From the NCBI GenBank assembly GCA_016865505.2, contig AP025252.1:5478137-5542136 (forward strand): a DNA stretch of 64,000 nucleotides. Reading direction: 5' to 3'. The stretch comes from Bryobacterales bacterium F-183 (lineage in GTDB: Bacteria; Acidobacteriota; Terriglobia; Bryobacterales; Bryobacteraceae). Below are positions 42,221 through 51,003 of this stretch, piece after piece (within the stretch, counting starts at the first letter, position 1; the number at the start of each line of letters is the position of its first letter). The translations under genes were made by a program, and so were the position numbers. A model generated the notes under the pieces. It did no database searches. It was not told the DNA's origin and saw nothing but the letters and a program-made list of their open reading frames with translations.

Positions 42221-44051
42221 CCTCGTCGCGTTCACACTGGCCACGTGGACGCCGGAAGCGCAGTTGAAGGTCACCGGCTTCGGCGAAGTCGTACCCTCAC
42301 CGGACGGCAAGCTCACCGCGTGGACTGAGGTTCGCCCCGGCTACGCGAGGCTCCGCATTGGAGGCAAAGAGGTCCCCGTCTGGACTGGCACCGCCACCGG
42401 ACTCACCTTCTCGCCAGACGGCAAGTACCTCTACTGGCAGTCCGGCAACGTGGCGTTTCGCACGCTCACCCAAGGCCCCGGCGAACCCCAGCGTCTCAGC
42501 CGCTACCCGGGAAATGTCGGGCCGTACAAGCTCTCGCCAGACGGCACGATGCTGGCCTTCCTCGCCCAGGAAGAGATCGCCCCCAAGTCCCGAATCCGCG
42601 TCGTCGGCGAACTCAAGTACCGGCACAAACTCTGTACGATGCCCTCAGACGGCACCTCTGGAGAAGTCGCCTGCAAGGTCACTCCCGTGGGCTTCGCTGC
42701 AGGACTCGAATGGTCGCCCGACGGTCGCGCCATCGCCTTCGAATCGCGAGTCACGCCCTTTCCGGACGACTCTCGAACCTCCGACATCTACGAGGCCGAC
42801 CTCGCCACCGGCGAACTCCACGAGATCGCCAAGACCGGTGCGTCGGAAGCGCAGCCTGCGTACTCGCCCGACGGCCGCTACCTCGCCTATGTCCGCAGCG
42901 ACAATCCCCCGCTGCAGCCTGGCGACGAGCACCTCGTTCTCTACGATCGCACTCGCAAGTCCACCCGAGCCCTGCCGTTCACGCAGGATCGTCTCCCCAA
43001 GATCCTCGGCTGGTCGCCCGACAGCCGCAACGTCTACTACACCGAAGCTCGCGGCACTCGTAACGTCGTCTTCGCGATGCCGCTGGACGGTCCGCCAACG
43101 TCAATCTTCACGCCCGATGGAGTCGCCTCGGCGATGTCCCCCAGCCACACCGGCAAGTACCTCGGCTTTGCTCTCGAAACCGCAGAATCAGCCCCGGAAG
43201 CGCATCTGCTCACTCTTGGCACCGGTAAGCCGGAAAAGCTCAGCGCCGTCAACGCCAATGTAGAATCCGTCGGCAAGACAGAGATCTTCTGGTGGCGCTC
43301 CCGCGACAACCTGGAGATCGAAGGCCTCATCACGTACCCGGCAAACTTCGACAAGTCCAAGAAGTACCCGATGATCGTCATCCTCCACGGCGGACCCTAT
43401 GGCAACTTCACCGAGTCCTTCGTAGGACGCAGCGGCCTCTACCCCATCGCGACCTTCGCCGCCAAAGGCTATGTCGTATTCCGTCCCAACCCTCGCGCCT
43501 CCACCGGCTACGGGCGGGACTTCCGATACGCCAACCTCAAAGACTGGGGCGGCGGCGATTACAACGACGTCATCACTGGCGTACGCAATGTCATCGGTCT
43601 TGGCTTTGTCGACAAGTCCCGCATGGCTGTCATGGGCTGGAGCTATGGCGGCTTCCTCACCAACTGGACGGTCACCCACACCAATGAATTCAAGGCGGCG
43701 GCCGCAGGCGCAGGTGTATCCAACCTGCTCAGCCAAACCGGCACCAGCGACATCCGCAGCAACAAGATCGATGCCTTCGGTGCACCCTGGGACAACCAGC
43801 AGTTCTACATCGAACGCTCGCCGCTGACGTACGCCAAGAACGTCACTACACCAACTCTGTTCCTCGGCGGCGATGCCGACGAACGCGTCCCGATCTCGCA
43901 GACCTACGAGATGTACCACGCCCTCAAGCGACGCGGCGTACCCACGCAGATGGTCGTGTACCCCGGCGCGCCGCACTCTCCAACCGATCCCGAATACGTC
44001 CTCGACATCATGAAGCGCCATATCGATTGGGTGGAAAGATATGTTCAATAA
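42210..44051 (+). CDS. S9-family serine peptidase, tandem copy 2
   Basis: A 613-residue homologue of its neighbours, about 30-50 residues shorter, mainly in the propeller. The start overlaps copy 1 by 11 bases (ATGTTCGCTAG). The leader is short (MFASLVAFTLATWTPEAQ) and may or may not work as a signal peptide. Propeller repeats (EWSPDGRAIAFES, GWSPDSRNVYYTE) precede the hydrolase domain with Ser478 in GWSYGGFL, Asp in GDADERVPI and His in PGAPHSPTDPEY. The GGFL and PHSP changes relative to the neighbours suggest a different substrate range. It overlaps copy 3 by 11 bases. Confidence 0.95.
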   Translation: MFASLVAFTLATWTPEAQLKVTGFGEVVPSPDGKLTAWTEVRPGYARLRIGGKEVPVWTGTATGLTFSPDGKYLYWQSGNVAFRTLTQGPGEPQRLSRYPGNVGPYKLSPDGTMLAFLAQEEIAPKSRIRVVGELKYRHKLCTMPSDGTSGEVACKVTPVGFAAGLEWSPDGRAIAFESRVTPFPDDSRTSDIYEADLATGELHEIAKTGASEAQPAYSPDGRYLAYVRSDNPPLQPGDEHLVLYDRTRKSTRALPFTQDRLPKILGWSPDSRNVYYTEARGTRNVVFAMPLDGPPTSIFTPDGVASAMSPSHTGKYLGFALETAESAPEAHLLTLGTGKPEKLSAVNANVESVGKTEIFWWRSRDNLEIEGLITYPANFDKSKKYPMIVILHGGPYGNFTESFVGRSGLYPIATFAAKGYVVFRPNPRASTGYGRDFRYANLKDWGGGDYNDVITGVRNVIGLGFVDKSRMAVMGWSYGGFLTNWTVTHTNEFKAAAAGAGVSNLLSQTGTSDIRSNKIDAFGAPWDNQQFYIERSPLTYAKNVTTPTLFLGGDADERVPISQTYEMYHALKRRGVPTQMVVYPGAPHSPTDPEYVLDIMKRHIDWVERYVQ

Positions 44052-45969
44052 ACTCGTCCTGTTCACCGCCACAGTGTGCGCCGCAGCCACCTGGACTCCG
44101 GCGTCCATGATGAAGGTCAAACCCGTCGCGGCAGTCACCCCGTCGCCAGACGGCAAACTCGTTGTTTGGACAGAGAGCCGCGCCCTCATGGAAGGCGAAA
44201 AGAGCGAGATGCTCGTACAGCTCTGGCTCGGCAAGACGGACGGCTCATCGCGCTTCCAACTCACCTCCGGCGACAAGAGCGCGACAGCACCGGCCTGGTC
44301 GCCCGACAGCAAGACCATTTACTTCCTGCGCGGCGGCCAAGTCGAAAAGATCCCCGTCGACGGAGGCGAGGCCGAAGCTGCCACCAAGTTCGCCGGCAGC
44401 GTACAGAGCTTCGACCTCTCGCCCAACGGCAAGTGGATCGCCTTCACCGGCCGCGAGACCGACAAGGATGACGAAGCCGCACGCCGCGAGAAGCGCGACT
44501 TTAAGGTCATCGACGAGAACCCTAAGAACGCAGCCCTGTTTGTACAACTTCTCAGCAGCGGCAAGCCTCGTAAAGTCGCCAGCGGACCTTGGCACGTCGC
44601 GAACCTGGACTGGTCGCCGGACTCTGCACGCATCGCCTTCGAAACACATCCCACGCCCGGTGCCGACGACGGTCCCATTGCCGACGTAATGGAGGTGGAA
44701 GTCGAAACCGGCAACGTGCGCGCCATCGCCACCACCAAAGGCACCGAATCCTCTCCGCGCTACTCGCCCGACGGCAAGTACATCGCCTTCGTACACATCG
44801 CCGGCGAGGCCGCCCGCGTCCTGCGAGGCTCACGCGTCGCACTCTACACCCGCGCCAACGGCAACGTGCGCGACCTTCCGGCGTCGCATGACGAATCCCC
44901 GCAGATCGTCGGCTGGGCCAAGGACTCCACTCGCATCTACTTCGCAGAATCCCGGGGCACGCGCTCCGAGCTCTACGTCGCGCCCGTCGATGGACCGATC
45001 ACGACGTTGTACGCCCCGACCTCCGGAACGAACACCGGCGTGACCTTGAACGCAACGGCAACCCACTTCGGTATGGTGTCGCAAACCCCCAACGAACCGG
45101 CCGAAGCCTACGTTCTCGACCTCGCCTCCAACAAGCCGGTACGCGTGAGTGAAGCGAATACGGGAATCCCCCGTACTGGCATTGCAGAAACGCGCCTCAT
45201 CAAGTGGAAGTCTTCGAAGGATGGCAAGGAGATTGAAGGTCTGCTCACACTTCCCCTTGGCTATCAGGCCGGCAGGAAGTATCCGCTGATCCTCAACATC
45301 CATGGCGGACCCGCAGGTGCCTTCAATGAGCAGTTCATCGGTAATGCTGCGATTTATCCAATAGCAGCATTCGCGGAAAAAGGCTTTGCCGTACTTCGCC
45401 CCAATCCGCGAGGCTCATCGGCCTACGGTCGCGGCTTTCGCAATGCCAACGTGAACGACTGGGGAGGCGGTGATTACCTGGATCTCATGTCCGGCGTCGA
45501 CGAAGTCATCAAGCAAGGCATCGCCGACGCAGACAAGCTTGCCGTAATGGGCTGGAGCTACGGTGGCTACATGACCAACTGGGTCATCACGCAAACCAGC
45601 CGCTTCAAGTGCGCAGCGTCTGGCGCGGGTCTGTCCAACATGGCGTCGATGTGGGGAACGAATGACATCCCCGGCTTAATCGACGAGTACTTCACCGGGC
45701 CGTGGTACGACCAACCGCAGCGGTACGAGAATCTCTCGCCTCTCTTCCATGCGAAGAAAGTCACCACACCGACGCTTTTCTTACACGGTGAGCAGGACTT
45801 CCGTGTGCCCATTACACAGGCCTACGAAATGCACAACGCACTAGAGCGTCGTGGTGTAGCAACACAGATGGTGGCTTACCCGCGTACGCCGCATGGACCT
45901 CAGGAACCCAAGTTCCTGCAGGACGTCATGCAGCGCCACCTCGACTGGGTGGATCGCTATATTCAATAG
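44041..45969 (+). CDS. S9-family serine peptidase, tandem copy 3
   Basis: A 642-residue third copy, starting within the last codons of copy 2 (ATGTTCAATAA). Leader MFNKLVLFTATVCAAATW is a likely signal peptide. The propeller has SPDGK and SPNGK repeats, and the hydrolase domain has Ser506 in GWSYGGYMTNW, Asp in HGEQDFRVPI and His in PRTPHGPQEPKF. In the catalytic blocks it looks closer to copy 1 than to copy 2. A strong terminator follows 17 bases after the stop, so the three genes form one complete transcription unit. Confidence 0.95.
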   Translation: MFNKLVLFTATVCAAATWTPASMMKVKPVAAVTPSPDGKLVVWTESRALMEGEKSEMLVQLWLGKTDGSSRFQLTSGDKSATAPAWSPDSKTIYFLRGGQVEKIPVDGGEAEAATKFAGSVQSFDLSPNGKWIAFTGRETDKDDEAARREKRDFKVIDENPKNAALFVQLLSSGKPRKVASGPWHVANLDWSPDSARIAFETHPTPGADDGPIADVMEVEVETGNVRAIATTKGTESSPRYSPDGKYIAFVHIAGEAARVLRGSRVALYTRANGNVRDLPASHDESPQIVGWAKDSTRIYFAESRGTRSELYVAPVDGPITTLYAPTSGTNTGVTLNATATHFGMVSQTPNEPAEAYVLDLASNKPVRVSEANTGIPRTGIAETRLIKWKSSKDGKEIEGLLTLPLGYQAGRKYPLILNIHGGPAGAFNEQFIGNAAIYPIAAFAEKGFAVLRPNPRGSSAYGRGFRNANVNDWGGGDYLDLMSGVDEVIKQGIADADKLAVMGWSYGGYMTNWVITQTSRFKCAASGAGLSNMASMWGTNDIPGLIDEYFTGPWYDQPQRYENLSPLFHAKKVTTPTLFLHGEQDFRVPITQAYEMHNALERRGVATQMVAYPRTPHGPQEPKFLQDVMQRHLDWVDRYIQ

Positions 45970-45986
45970 CAAGTGAAGAAATGCGC

Positions 45987-46032
45987 GAAGGGCGCGGCAT
46001 CCCAAACGGGAACGCCGCGCCCTTCTTGCTTT
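45987..46032 (+). terminator. Rho-independent terminator of the S9 peptidase operon
   Basis: A perfect 12-base stem GAAGGGCGCGGC (45987-45998) / GCCGCGCCCTTC (46014-46025), with TCCC/GGGA pairing inside the loop, followed by TTGCTTT. It lies between the peptidase stop and the convergent DksA-type gene and may stop transcription from both sides. Confidence 0.8.
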
Positions 46033-46053
46033 GCGGGAAAAATGTGGCCGGAA

Positions 46054-46434
46054 TTAGGCGACGAGCAGTTCGTCGAACTCTTCCGAGAACTCTTCCTGAC
46101 GGCGATCCGCGATCTCTTGGCAGGAGATGCAGTACGGAGTCCACGGCACAGCGTTGAGGCGCTTCAGATTGATGTCCTCTTCGCAGTGCATGCACACGCC
46201 GTACGAGCCTTCCTCGATGCGGCGCAGCGCCGCGCGCACATTGCGCAACAGCGTGGACTCACGGTCCAGCGTACGGATCGCGAGTTCGCGCTCCGCTGCG
46301 TGCTGCACTTCATCGAGCGCATCAGGCGTCTTTTCGATCGCGATGCCTTCGCGATTCCGCACGTTGCCCTCGAGTTCGCGACGCTTCGCGTCCAGGGTCA
46401 TCTTAAAGCGGTTGAGTTCGGTCTTGGTCATCAT
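46054..46434 (-). CDS. DksA/TraR-family zinc-finger regulator
   Basis: A 126-residue protein. An N-terminal coiled-coil hairpin (residues about 1-75) is followed by a canonical four-cysteine zinc finger, Cys81, Cys84, Cys102 and Cys105 (CMHCEEDI, CISCQE). DksA-type proteins insert into the RNA polymerase secondary channel and, with ppGpp, retune ribosomal and amino-acid promoters. The start has a good AGGAG 8 bases upstream. Two ATG codons in a row leave 126 or 125 residues. Upstream is a 515-base leader and a strong promoter, suggesting post-transcriptional control. It is shorter than E. coli DksA (151), so TraR/DksA2-type function is possible. Confidence 0.93.
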   Translation of the reverse strand: MMTKTELNRFKMTLDAKRRELEGNVRNREGIAIEKTPDALDEVQHAAERELAIRTLDRESTLLRNVRAALRRIEEGSYGVCMHCEEDINLKRLNAVPWTPYCISCQEIADRRQEEFSEEFDELLVA

Positions 46435-46949
46435 GGTTGCTTCTCCTCTGATCTTTCTTGTTTTGTTGTCTTTGTTGTTGTCTACTAACTGTTTTCAACT
46501 AGCTGCTTCACTTGCTGCTTTACTTTTGTGTTATGCCGTCTTAGACGCTATCCATTCGCGAAAGGTTCAGCGTTTTGCGAATGATTTACGTCGCTGACAA
46601 ATTTGTTACAATCCGCAACTCGCATCTCTTTTCGTCCTTCGCAAGACTACGAGATGACGATTACTACAAAAAGGTTTCACGTTCCTTCCAACTTCTGACC
46701 CATCTTCTTAGCACGACGCCTTCCAAACCATCTAACGCGAAATTCGCGTCAGAATCGGCGCAAGATATCATGCTGCGCCCTCCAGCATCTCGTCACGACG
46801 GACGGATACCGCTAGATCCGCTTGCGGGTGGAACCTACCTACATTTTTGGGGGTAGTTAACGATCGCTGAAGATGACGCCCCGGACCGGGAACCCTCGCG
46901 ATCTTCTACTTGCCAAAGCCGTGCTGAATTGTTTTTACTGATTCAGCTT
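46435..46949 (-). ncRNA. Long structured leader or small RNA upstream of dksA-type gene
   Basis: No convincing protein gene lies in this stretch, which is visibly more AT-rich than its surroundings. Read on the minus strand from the promoter at 46956-46983, it contains successive stem-loops: GCTGAAT/ATTCAGC (46923-46947), GAAGAT/ATCTTC (46869-46906), GGCGCA/TGCGCC (46756-46779), an 11-base near-perfect stem at 46731-46753 and the element at 46553-46582. A purine-rich ribosome-binding region follows. It may be a regulatory leader or an independent RNA whose 3' end lies before the coding region. It is not a recognisable 6S, tmRNA, SRP or RNase P RNA. Confidence 0.45.
46553..46582. repeat. Stem-loop element, copy 2, in the dksA leader
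   Basis: Arms CATTCGCGAAA (46553-46563) and TTTTGCGAATG (46572-46582) pair over 11 positions with one G/T wobble. The loop is GGTTCAGC. The core AAAGGTTCAGCGTTTTGCG is nearly identical to the element at 16773-16796, with paired substitutions in the stem. A weaker related sequence (AAAAAGGTTTCACGTT) lies at 46668-46683. Confidence 0.45.
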
Positions 46950-46955
46950 TTCGGT

Positions 46956-46983
46956 ATGTTACCACGTCAGCGCACAATGTCAA
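46956..46983 (-). promoter_or_regulatory. Strong sigma70-type promoter driving the dksA leader
   Basis: On the minus strand TTGACA (46983-46978) and TAACAT (46961-46956) are separated by 16 bases. The -35 box is a full consensus match. The predicted transcript would start near 46949, immediately at a 7-base stem-loop. The dksA ATG is about 515 bases downstream. Confidence 0.65.
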
Positions 46984-47091
46984 GCAATTTTTTAGCCAAA
47001 CTTGCCGCGTCCAACCATTGACCAACCATATCGACGCGCCGACCCTCGTACTTTAGGGCAAATCGTATACTAGAAAGAGTCCCGCCAGCCA

Positions 47092-48735
47092 ATGCCCCCC
47101 AGTCGCTTCAAGACCATACTCCTCATCGTCTGCGCCTGCTTCTTTCTGCTCTGCCTGGCCTTTATCCCCCTCATCGGGATTCAAAACGACGAGGCGCTCT
47201 TCGCCACTGTCGTCTACGGACCGATCCTCCGCGAGTTCCGCCTCCGCGCCTTCGGACACGACCTCCCGCTCATGGTCATGACCTATCTCGGCGCCTTAAA
47301 ATCATGGGTTTACGCCGCCATCTACGGCCTTTTCACGCCGTCCCTCTTCAGCCTGCGCATTCCCCCGGCGGTCATCGGTGCTGCCACCATCGCCGTCTTT
47401 TCTGCTTTCCTCAGTAAAGCGACAAAATCGCTTCCAGCCGCCATCGCCGCCGCGTTTCTTTTGGCCCTCGACCCCTCTTTCCTTTTGATGACGGTCTACG
47501 ATTGGGGTCCCGTCGCTTTCCAGCACCTCTTCCTTGTGTGCGGATGCTACCTCTTGTGGAAGTTCGCCAACAACCCAGACGCTCAGCGACCTCTGTTTTT
47601 GGGATTCTTCTGTCTCGGTATGGGACTCTGGGACAAAGCACTGCTGAGTTGGAGTCTCATCGGCCTCAGCATCGCTACAGTTAGCGTTTTTCATCGGGAA
47701 CTGCGCCAACTGTTCACGCTACGGCGAGCGGGCATTGCAATCCTCGGTTTTCTGATTGGCGGAGCTCCATTAGTTCTCTACAACGTCCGCCACGGCCTCA
47801 AAACCTTCCGCGGCAACGCCAAAATCGACTGGAGCGAGGTCGCGCCCAAGTGGGTCCATGCAAAGTCAACCCTTGACGGATCGGCACTTTTTGGGTATCT
47901 CGTCCGGGAAGAGTGGGAAAAAACGTCTGTACCGCCCGCGCCCGGCCTCGCAACCACCAGCTACGCCCTCCGCGAAGCCGTTGGAGAGCGCCGCCAGACC
48001 CTCGGCTACTGGGCCTTCCTGATCTCCGCCCTCGCCGTACCTCTGTGGTGGCGTCGCCGCCGTGCGGCCTTCTTCGCGCTCATCTACCTCGCCTGCGCCT
48101 GGACCATCATGGCCGCCACCAAGGACGCCGGTGCCTCCGCACACCATGTCGTACTCCTCTGGCCCTTCCCGCAGTTTGTGATCGCTCTGGCCTTCGCTGG
48201 TCTCGCCGACCGCGGCCGCTGGGGCGTCCTTACTCTCGGGATTGTCGTAGGCGTACTGTCCACCCAGAATTTCCTGGTGCTGAATCAGTACTACACGCAA
48301 GCCACACGCTTCTGCGGCGGCACCGTCTGGACCGATGCCATGGACCCGCTCCACAAAGCGATCGTCAACCGCCCGGCACCCACCCCCATGGTGAACCTCC
48401 TCGGCTGGGGCACCGAGTTCACGCTCATCATGCTCGAGAAAGGTAAATTGCCGCTCCGCAACGCGTCAGTACACGTGGCGGCAGACAACCCCAGCCAGGA
48501 CGACCGCAACGCGATACAGGCCATCCTAGGCGAAGCAGGCGCCCTCTACGTGGGCCATGTGGAGGACCAGGAACTCCAACCCGGCTTAGTCAAGCGGTTT
48601 GACCAGCAGGCTGCGTCCTTCGGCTACCGTCGCGAGGAAGTTCAAATCATCGCCGACCGTTGCGGCCGTCCGATGTTCGAACTCTTCCGCTACGTCCCCG
48701 CAGCTACTGCTGCAGCGACACCGTCCCCCAAATAA
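47092..48735 (+). CDS. GT-C-type membrane glycosyltransferase (GT39/ArnT-like)
   Basis: A 547-residue polytopic protein with about ten hydrophobic segments. The first periplasmic loop after helix one carries an acidic pair (Asp33-Glu34 in GIQNDEALFATV), the position of the catalytic acid residues in protein-mannosyl- and ArnT-type transferases. The C-terminal 150 residues are soluble and periplasmic. It would use a polyprenyl-phosphate sugar donor, with the acceptor unknown. A TATACT -10-like box lies at 47066-47071, but no clear -35 or Shine-Dalgarno was seen. Its last 32 bases overlap the convergent membrane protein gene. Confidence 0.85.
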   Translation: MPPSRFKTILLIVCACFFLLCLAFIPLIGIQNDEALFATVVYGPILREFRLRAFGHDLPLMVMTYLGALKSWVYAAIYGLFTPSLFSLRIPPAVIGAATIAVFSAFLSKATKSLPAAIAAAFLLALDPSFLLMTVYDWGPVAFQHLFLVCGCYLLWKFANNPDAQRPLFLGFFCLGMGLWDKALLSWSLIGLSIATVSVFHRELRQLFTLRRAGIAILGFLIGGAPLVLYNVRHGLKTFRGNAKIDWSEVAPKWVHAKSTLDGSALFGYLVREEWEKTSVPPAPGLATTSYALREAVGERRQTLGYWAFLISALAVPLWWRRRRAAFFALIYLACAWTIMAATKDAGASAHHVVLLWPFPQFVIALAFAGLADRGRWGVLTLGIVVGVLSTQNFLVLNQYYTQATRFCGGTVWTDAMDPLHKAIVNRPAPTPMVNLLGWGTEFTLIMLEKGKLPLRNASVHVAADNPSQDDRNAIQAILGEAGALYVGHVEDQELQPGLVKRFDQQAASFGYRREEVQIIADRCGRPMFELFRYVPAATAAATPSPK

Positions 48736-50461
48736 GCCCCAGGTCGCGCTTATCCCCAGGGACGCGCGTCGCTCGATCCACAGAAAAAGTCAAAGGCAGC
48801 CATCCGTCGCGACTCAGGCCCGGCGGCAGATCTACCCGCCAATCAAAGGCGTCGACCTTCTCAAATCGCTTCGTACCCAACACCGTCGACCCCGAAGCCA
48901 CCGTCAGCGAGACCGGACCCTGCGCGATCACAGTCTCGGGACAAAACCCGGTAACCCGCACGCGCCGATCTCCAGGCTCCGCACCAATCCGCAGCGACGC
49001 CGTCTTCGCCATCCACCGGAACTTCCCTTCCACCGGCCACCACCCAGGACCTAGCAAACTCTCGTACGCCGTTTCTCCCAGATTGATACTCCGCGGACGG
49101 CTCTGCACATACTGTGGCAGGATCACGCTGCGGTACCGGTTGGTCGCGTCGGACACCCGGTCTCCGGCAATCGACAGCACGATCGTTTTGCCACTCTCCA
49201 AAGCCTCCACAGCCTGCCGCTGCGAGATCTTGTATGCCGACACACCGCCCAAGTCCGCACGCGCGCGTATGCCGCTCTCGGACCCCGGCACCAGGTACAC
49301 CTTGTTCAGCCCGTACAGCCGAAACGGCGTGTCCTGCAATCCCGTATTGAAAAGCTCCGTATCGATCCCGCTCAGCAGCACCGTATCCGCACCCTTTGCG
49401 CGCGCCGCCGTGGACCCGTTCTCCAGCAGATTCTGAATCCGCTGCGAGGCAGTCAAAAAGAAGTCGATCTCCGGCCGCGCCGCACTCGCGGACATCCATA
49501 CATAGCCCGCACACACCGCCAACTCCACCATGCCGGCGACTCTGCCGCGGACCGTACCCGCCAACAGCGCGACTCCCGTCAGCGGTAGCGCCAAATAGTA
49601 TCCGGAGATCCGGTTCTGCAGCGGCAACACCGGTGCCAGCAGCACTACGAACCAAGCCGCAAAGTACAAGGGCAGAAAGTCCCGCTCCTTCGCAGCCCGC
49701 CATACCGCCCACCCAAGCAGCGCGACCCCAAACGCCCCTGCTGCCATCCACGAGTACTCGCCCAGGCTCGCCAGCATCCCCAGGTCGTACACCGCAGCGT
49801 ACTCATTGCCCGACGGCCGTGGGATCACAAACAAATGCAGGACCACAAACAGCAGCGCCGGTGGCCACAGCCACAACGTACGTCGCCACTGCTCACGCGC
49901 AAACAGCCAGCAGTACAGCGTAGCCAGGGCCGGATACACCACAGCCGTTTCGAGCACGCCGAACCACACCAGGTACACCGCATACTGCGCCCACCACCTG
50001 CCACGCAGCAGGAACCAGAACGCCAGCAACAGGCAAAGCGACGCCAGGATTTGGTTGAACGATGCCGCCCACATCAACGGGCGTGCCAAGTGTGCCGATG
50101 CGGCATACACGACGCCCGCAGCCAGCGCCTGCATCCATGTGCCACCCAGAAACGCCGCGATGCGAACCAGCAGCCAAAGTACGGCCAGCTGGCAGCCGAA
50201 CGCAATCAAGCGAAATGGCAGCGGGTCGATCCCGAAGATACTGCTGAGTCCAAAGAAGTACAGCCGCTCGCTGAACAACCGCACCGTACCCTGTGCGCGA
50301 GGCTCAAACAGCACAGCCAATCCGCCGCCAGCGTCGATCTCCTGCTTGAGCCCGAGCCAGGCAAAGTCGTCCATCAGGAACCAGACGTCAAACGCCTGCC
50401 AATAGACGCCAAAGCACACGGCCACCGCAGCTAGCCAAGCGAGCCAGAACCCGCGGGTCAC
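48704..50461 (-). CDS. Polytopic membrane protein, GT-C glycosyltransferase-like
   Basis: A 585-residue protein with about ten membrane segments in the first 330 residues and a soluble C-terminal half. An acidic pair follows the first helix (FLMDDFAWLGL), matching the DD/DE motif of GT-C transferases, though sequence similarity to the neighbour at 47092 is not obvious. The C-terminal half ends in beta-rich sequence (DLGLIWGTVSLQQ). The start overlaps the lipoprotein stop by 4 bases (ATGA type), so it is downstream in a unit with the lipoprotein and molybdoenzyme. Function in surface glycan or protein glycosylation is inferred. Confidence 0.82.
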   Translation of the reverse strand: MTRGFWLAWLAAVAVCFGVYWQAFDVWFLMDDFAWLGLKQEIDAGGGLAVLFEPRAQGTVRLFSERLYFFGLSSIFGIDPLPFRLIAFGCQLAVLWLLVRIAAFLGGTWMQALAAGVVYAASAHLARPLMWAASFNQILASLCLLLAFWFLLRGRWWAQYAVYLVWFGVLETAVVYPALATLYCWLFAREQWRRTLWLWPPALLFVVLHLFVIPRPSGNEYAAVYDLGMLASLGEYSWMAAGAFGVALLGWAVWRAAKERDFLPLYFAAWFVVLLAPVLPLQNRISGYYLALPLTGVALLAGTVRGRVAGMVELAVCAGYVWMSASAARPEIDFFLTASQRIQNLLENGSTAARAKGADTVLLSGIDTELFNTGLQDTPFRLYGLNKVYLVPGSESGIRARADLGGVSAYKISQRQAVEALESGKTIVLSIAGDRVSDATNRYRSVILPQYVQSRPRSINLGETAYESLLGPGWWPVEGKFRWMAKTASLRIGAEPGDRRVRVTGFCPETVIAQGPVSLTVASGSTVLGTKRFEKVDAFDWRVDLPPGLSRDGWLPLTFSVDRATRVPGDKRDLGLIWGTVSLQQ

Positions 50462-51003
50462 TTCACTTCAAGCCCAATGAGTTGAACAATCACAGCCAGA
50501 TCGCGCTGGTCTGATTCGCTGGCCGGAATGAACTTGTCCACCTTGAACGACACCGTGACAGACTCATTCTGCAGAGCCGATGCCGGAATCTCCCGCGTGT
50601 ACGTCGCAGGACCCGCCGCGACATACTTCTCCGCCGGCAATTCCATCGCATCCAGCTTCGCGCTCACATTCAGCGACCCGAACTTCTGAATCGACACTTC
50701 CGCCACGGAGAACTTCAGGATCAGGTTCGCACCCTTCTTCGCGGCATCTTTCGGTACCTTCAACGTCACCGCAAAGTCGCCCGACGCCCAGCGCCACGCA
50801 TCGTGCTCCACTTCATGGAACCCGCGCAGCAACTGTACCGCCGCCCGTGGATCCGCCGTGTGGATCATCGTCACCAGACCCGCTGGCTCCTCCGATATCG
50901 GTGGACCACCACCCGTAGCCGCCGCTTGCTTGTTACGCGTCCTGCAGCCCGGCAGCGTCAGCATAGCCGCCGCCAGCAACACCGCTATGGTTAGTCTCCG
51001 CAT
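50458..51003 (-). CDS. Lipoprotein of unknown function
   Basis: A 181-residue protein with a lipoprotein signal peptide and lipobox (IAVLLAAAMLTLPGC, Cys20). The mature part is beta-rich, with blocks such as GDFAVTLKVPKDAAKKGANL and EVSIQKFGSLNVSAKLDAME that suggest an immunoglobulin-like sandwich. I chose the ATG at 51003, which overlaps the molybdoenzyme stop by 13 bases. An ATG at 51024 would add seven residues. It lies between the molybdoenzyme and a membrane glycosyltransferase-like gene, with overlaps on both sides. Confidence 0.8.
   Translation of the reverse strand: MRRLTIAVLLAAAMLTLPGCRTRNKQAAATGGGPPISEEPAGLVTMIHTADPRAAVQLLRGFHEVEHDAWRWASGDFAVTLKVPKDAAKKGANLILKFSVAEVSIQKFGSLNVSAKLDAMELPAEKYVAAGPATYTREIPASALQNESVTVSFKVDKFIPASESDQRDLAVIVQLIGLEVK

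Noticed and set aside
41096-42316. 406-codon frame antisense to the first S9 peptidase
   Set aside because: Shadow of a clear peptidase gene, with Ala/Gly/Val-rich unpatterned sequence.
46575-46856. 93-codon plus-strand frame in the dksA upstream region
   Set aside because: No ribosome-binding site and no patterned sequence. It lies antisense to a strong promoter-driven leader with stem-loops.
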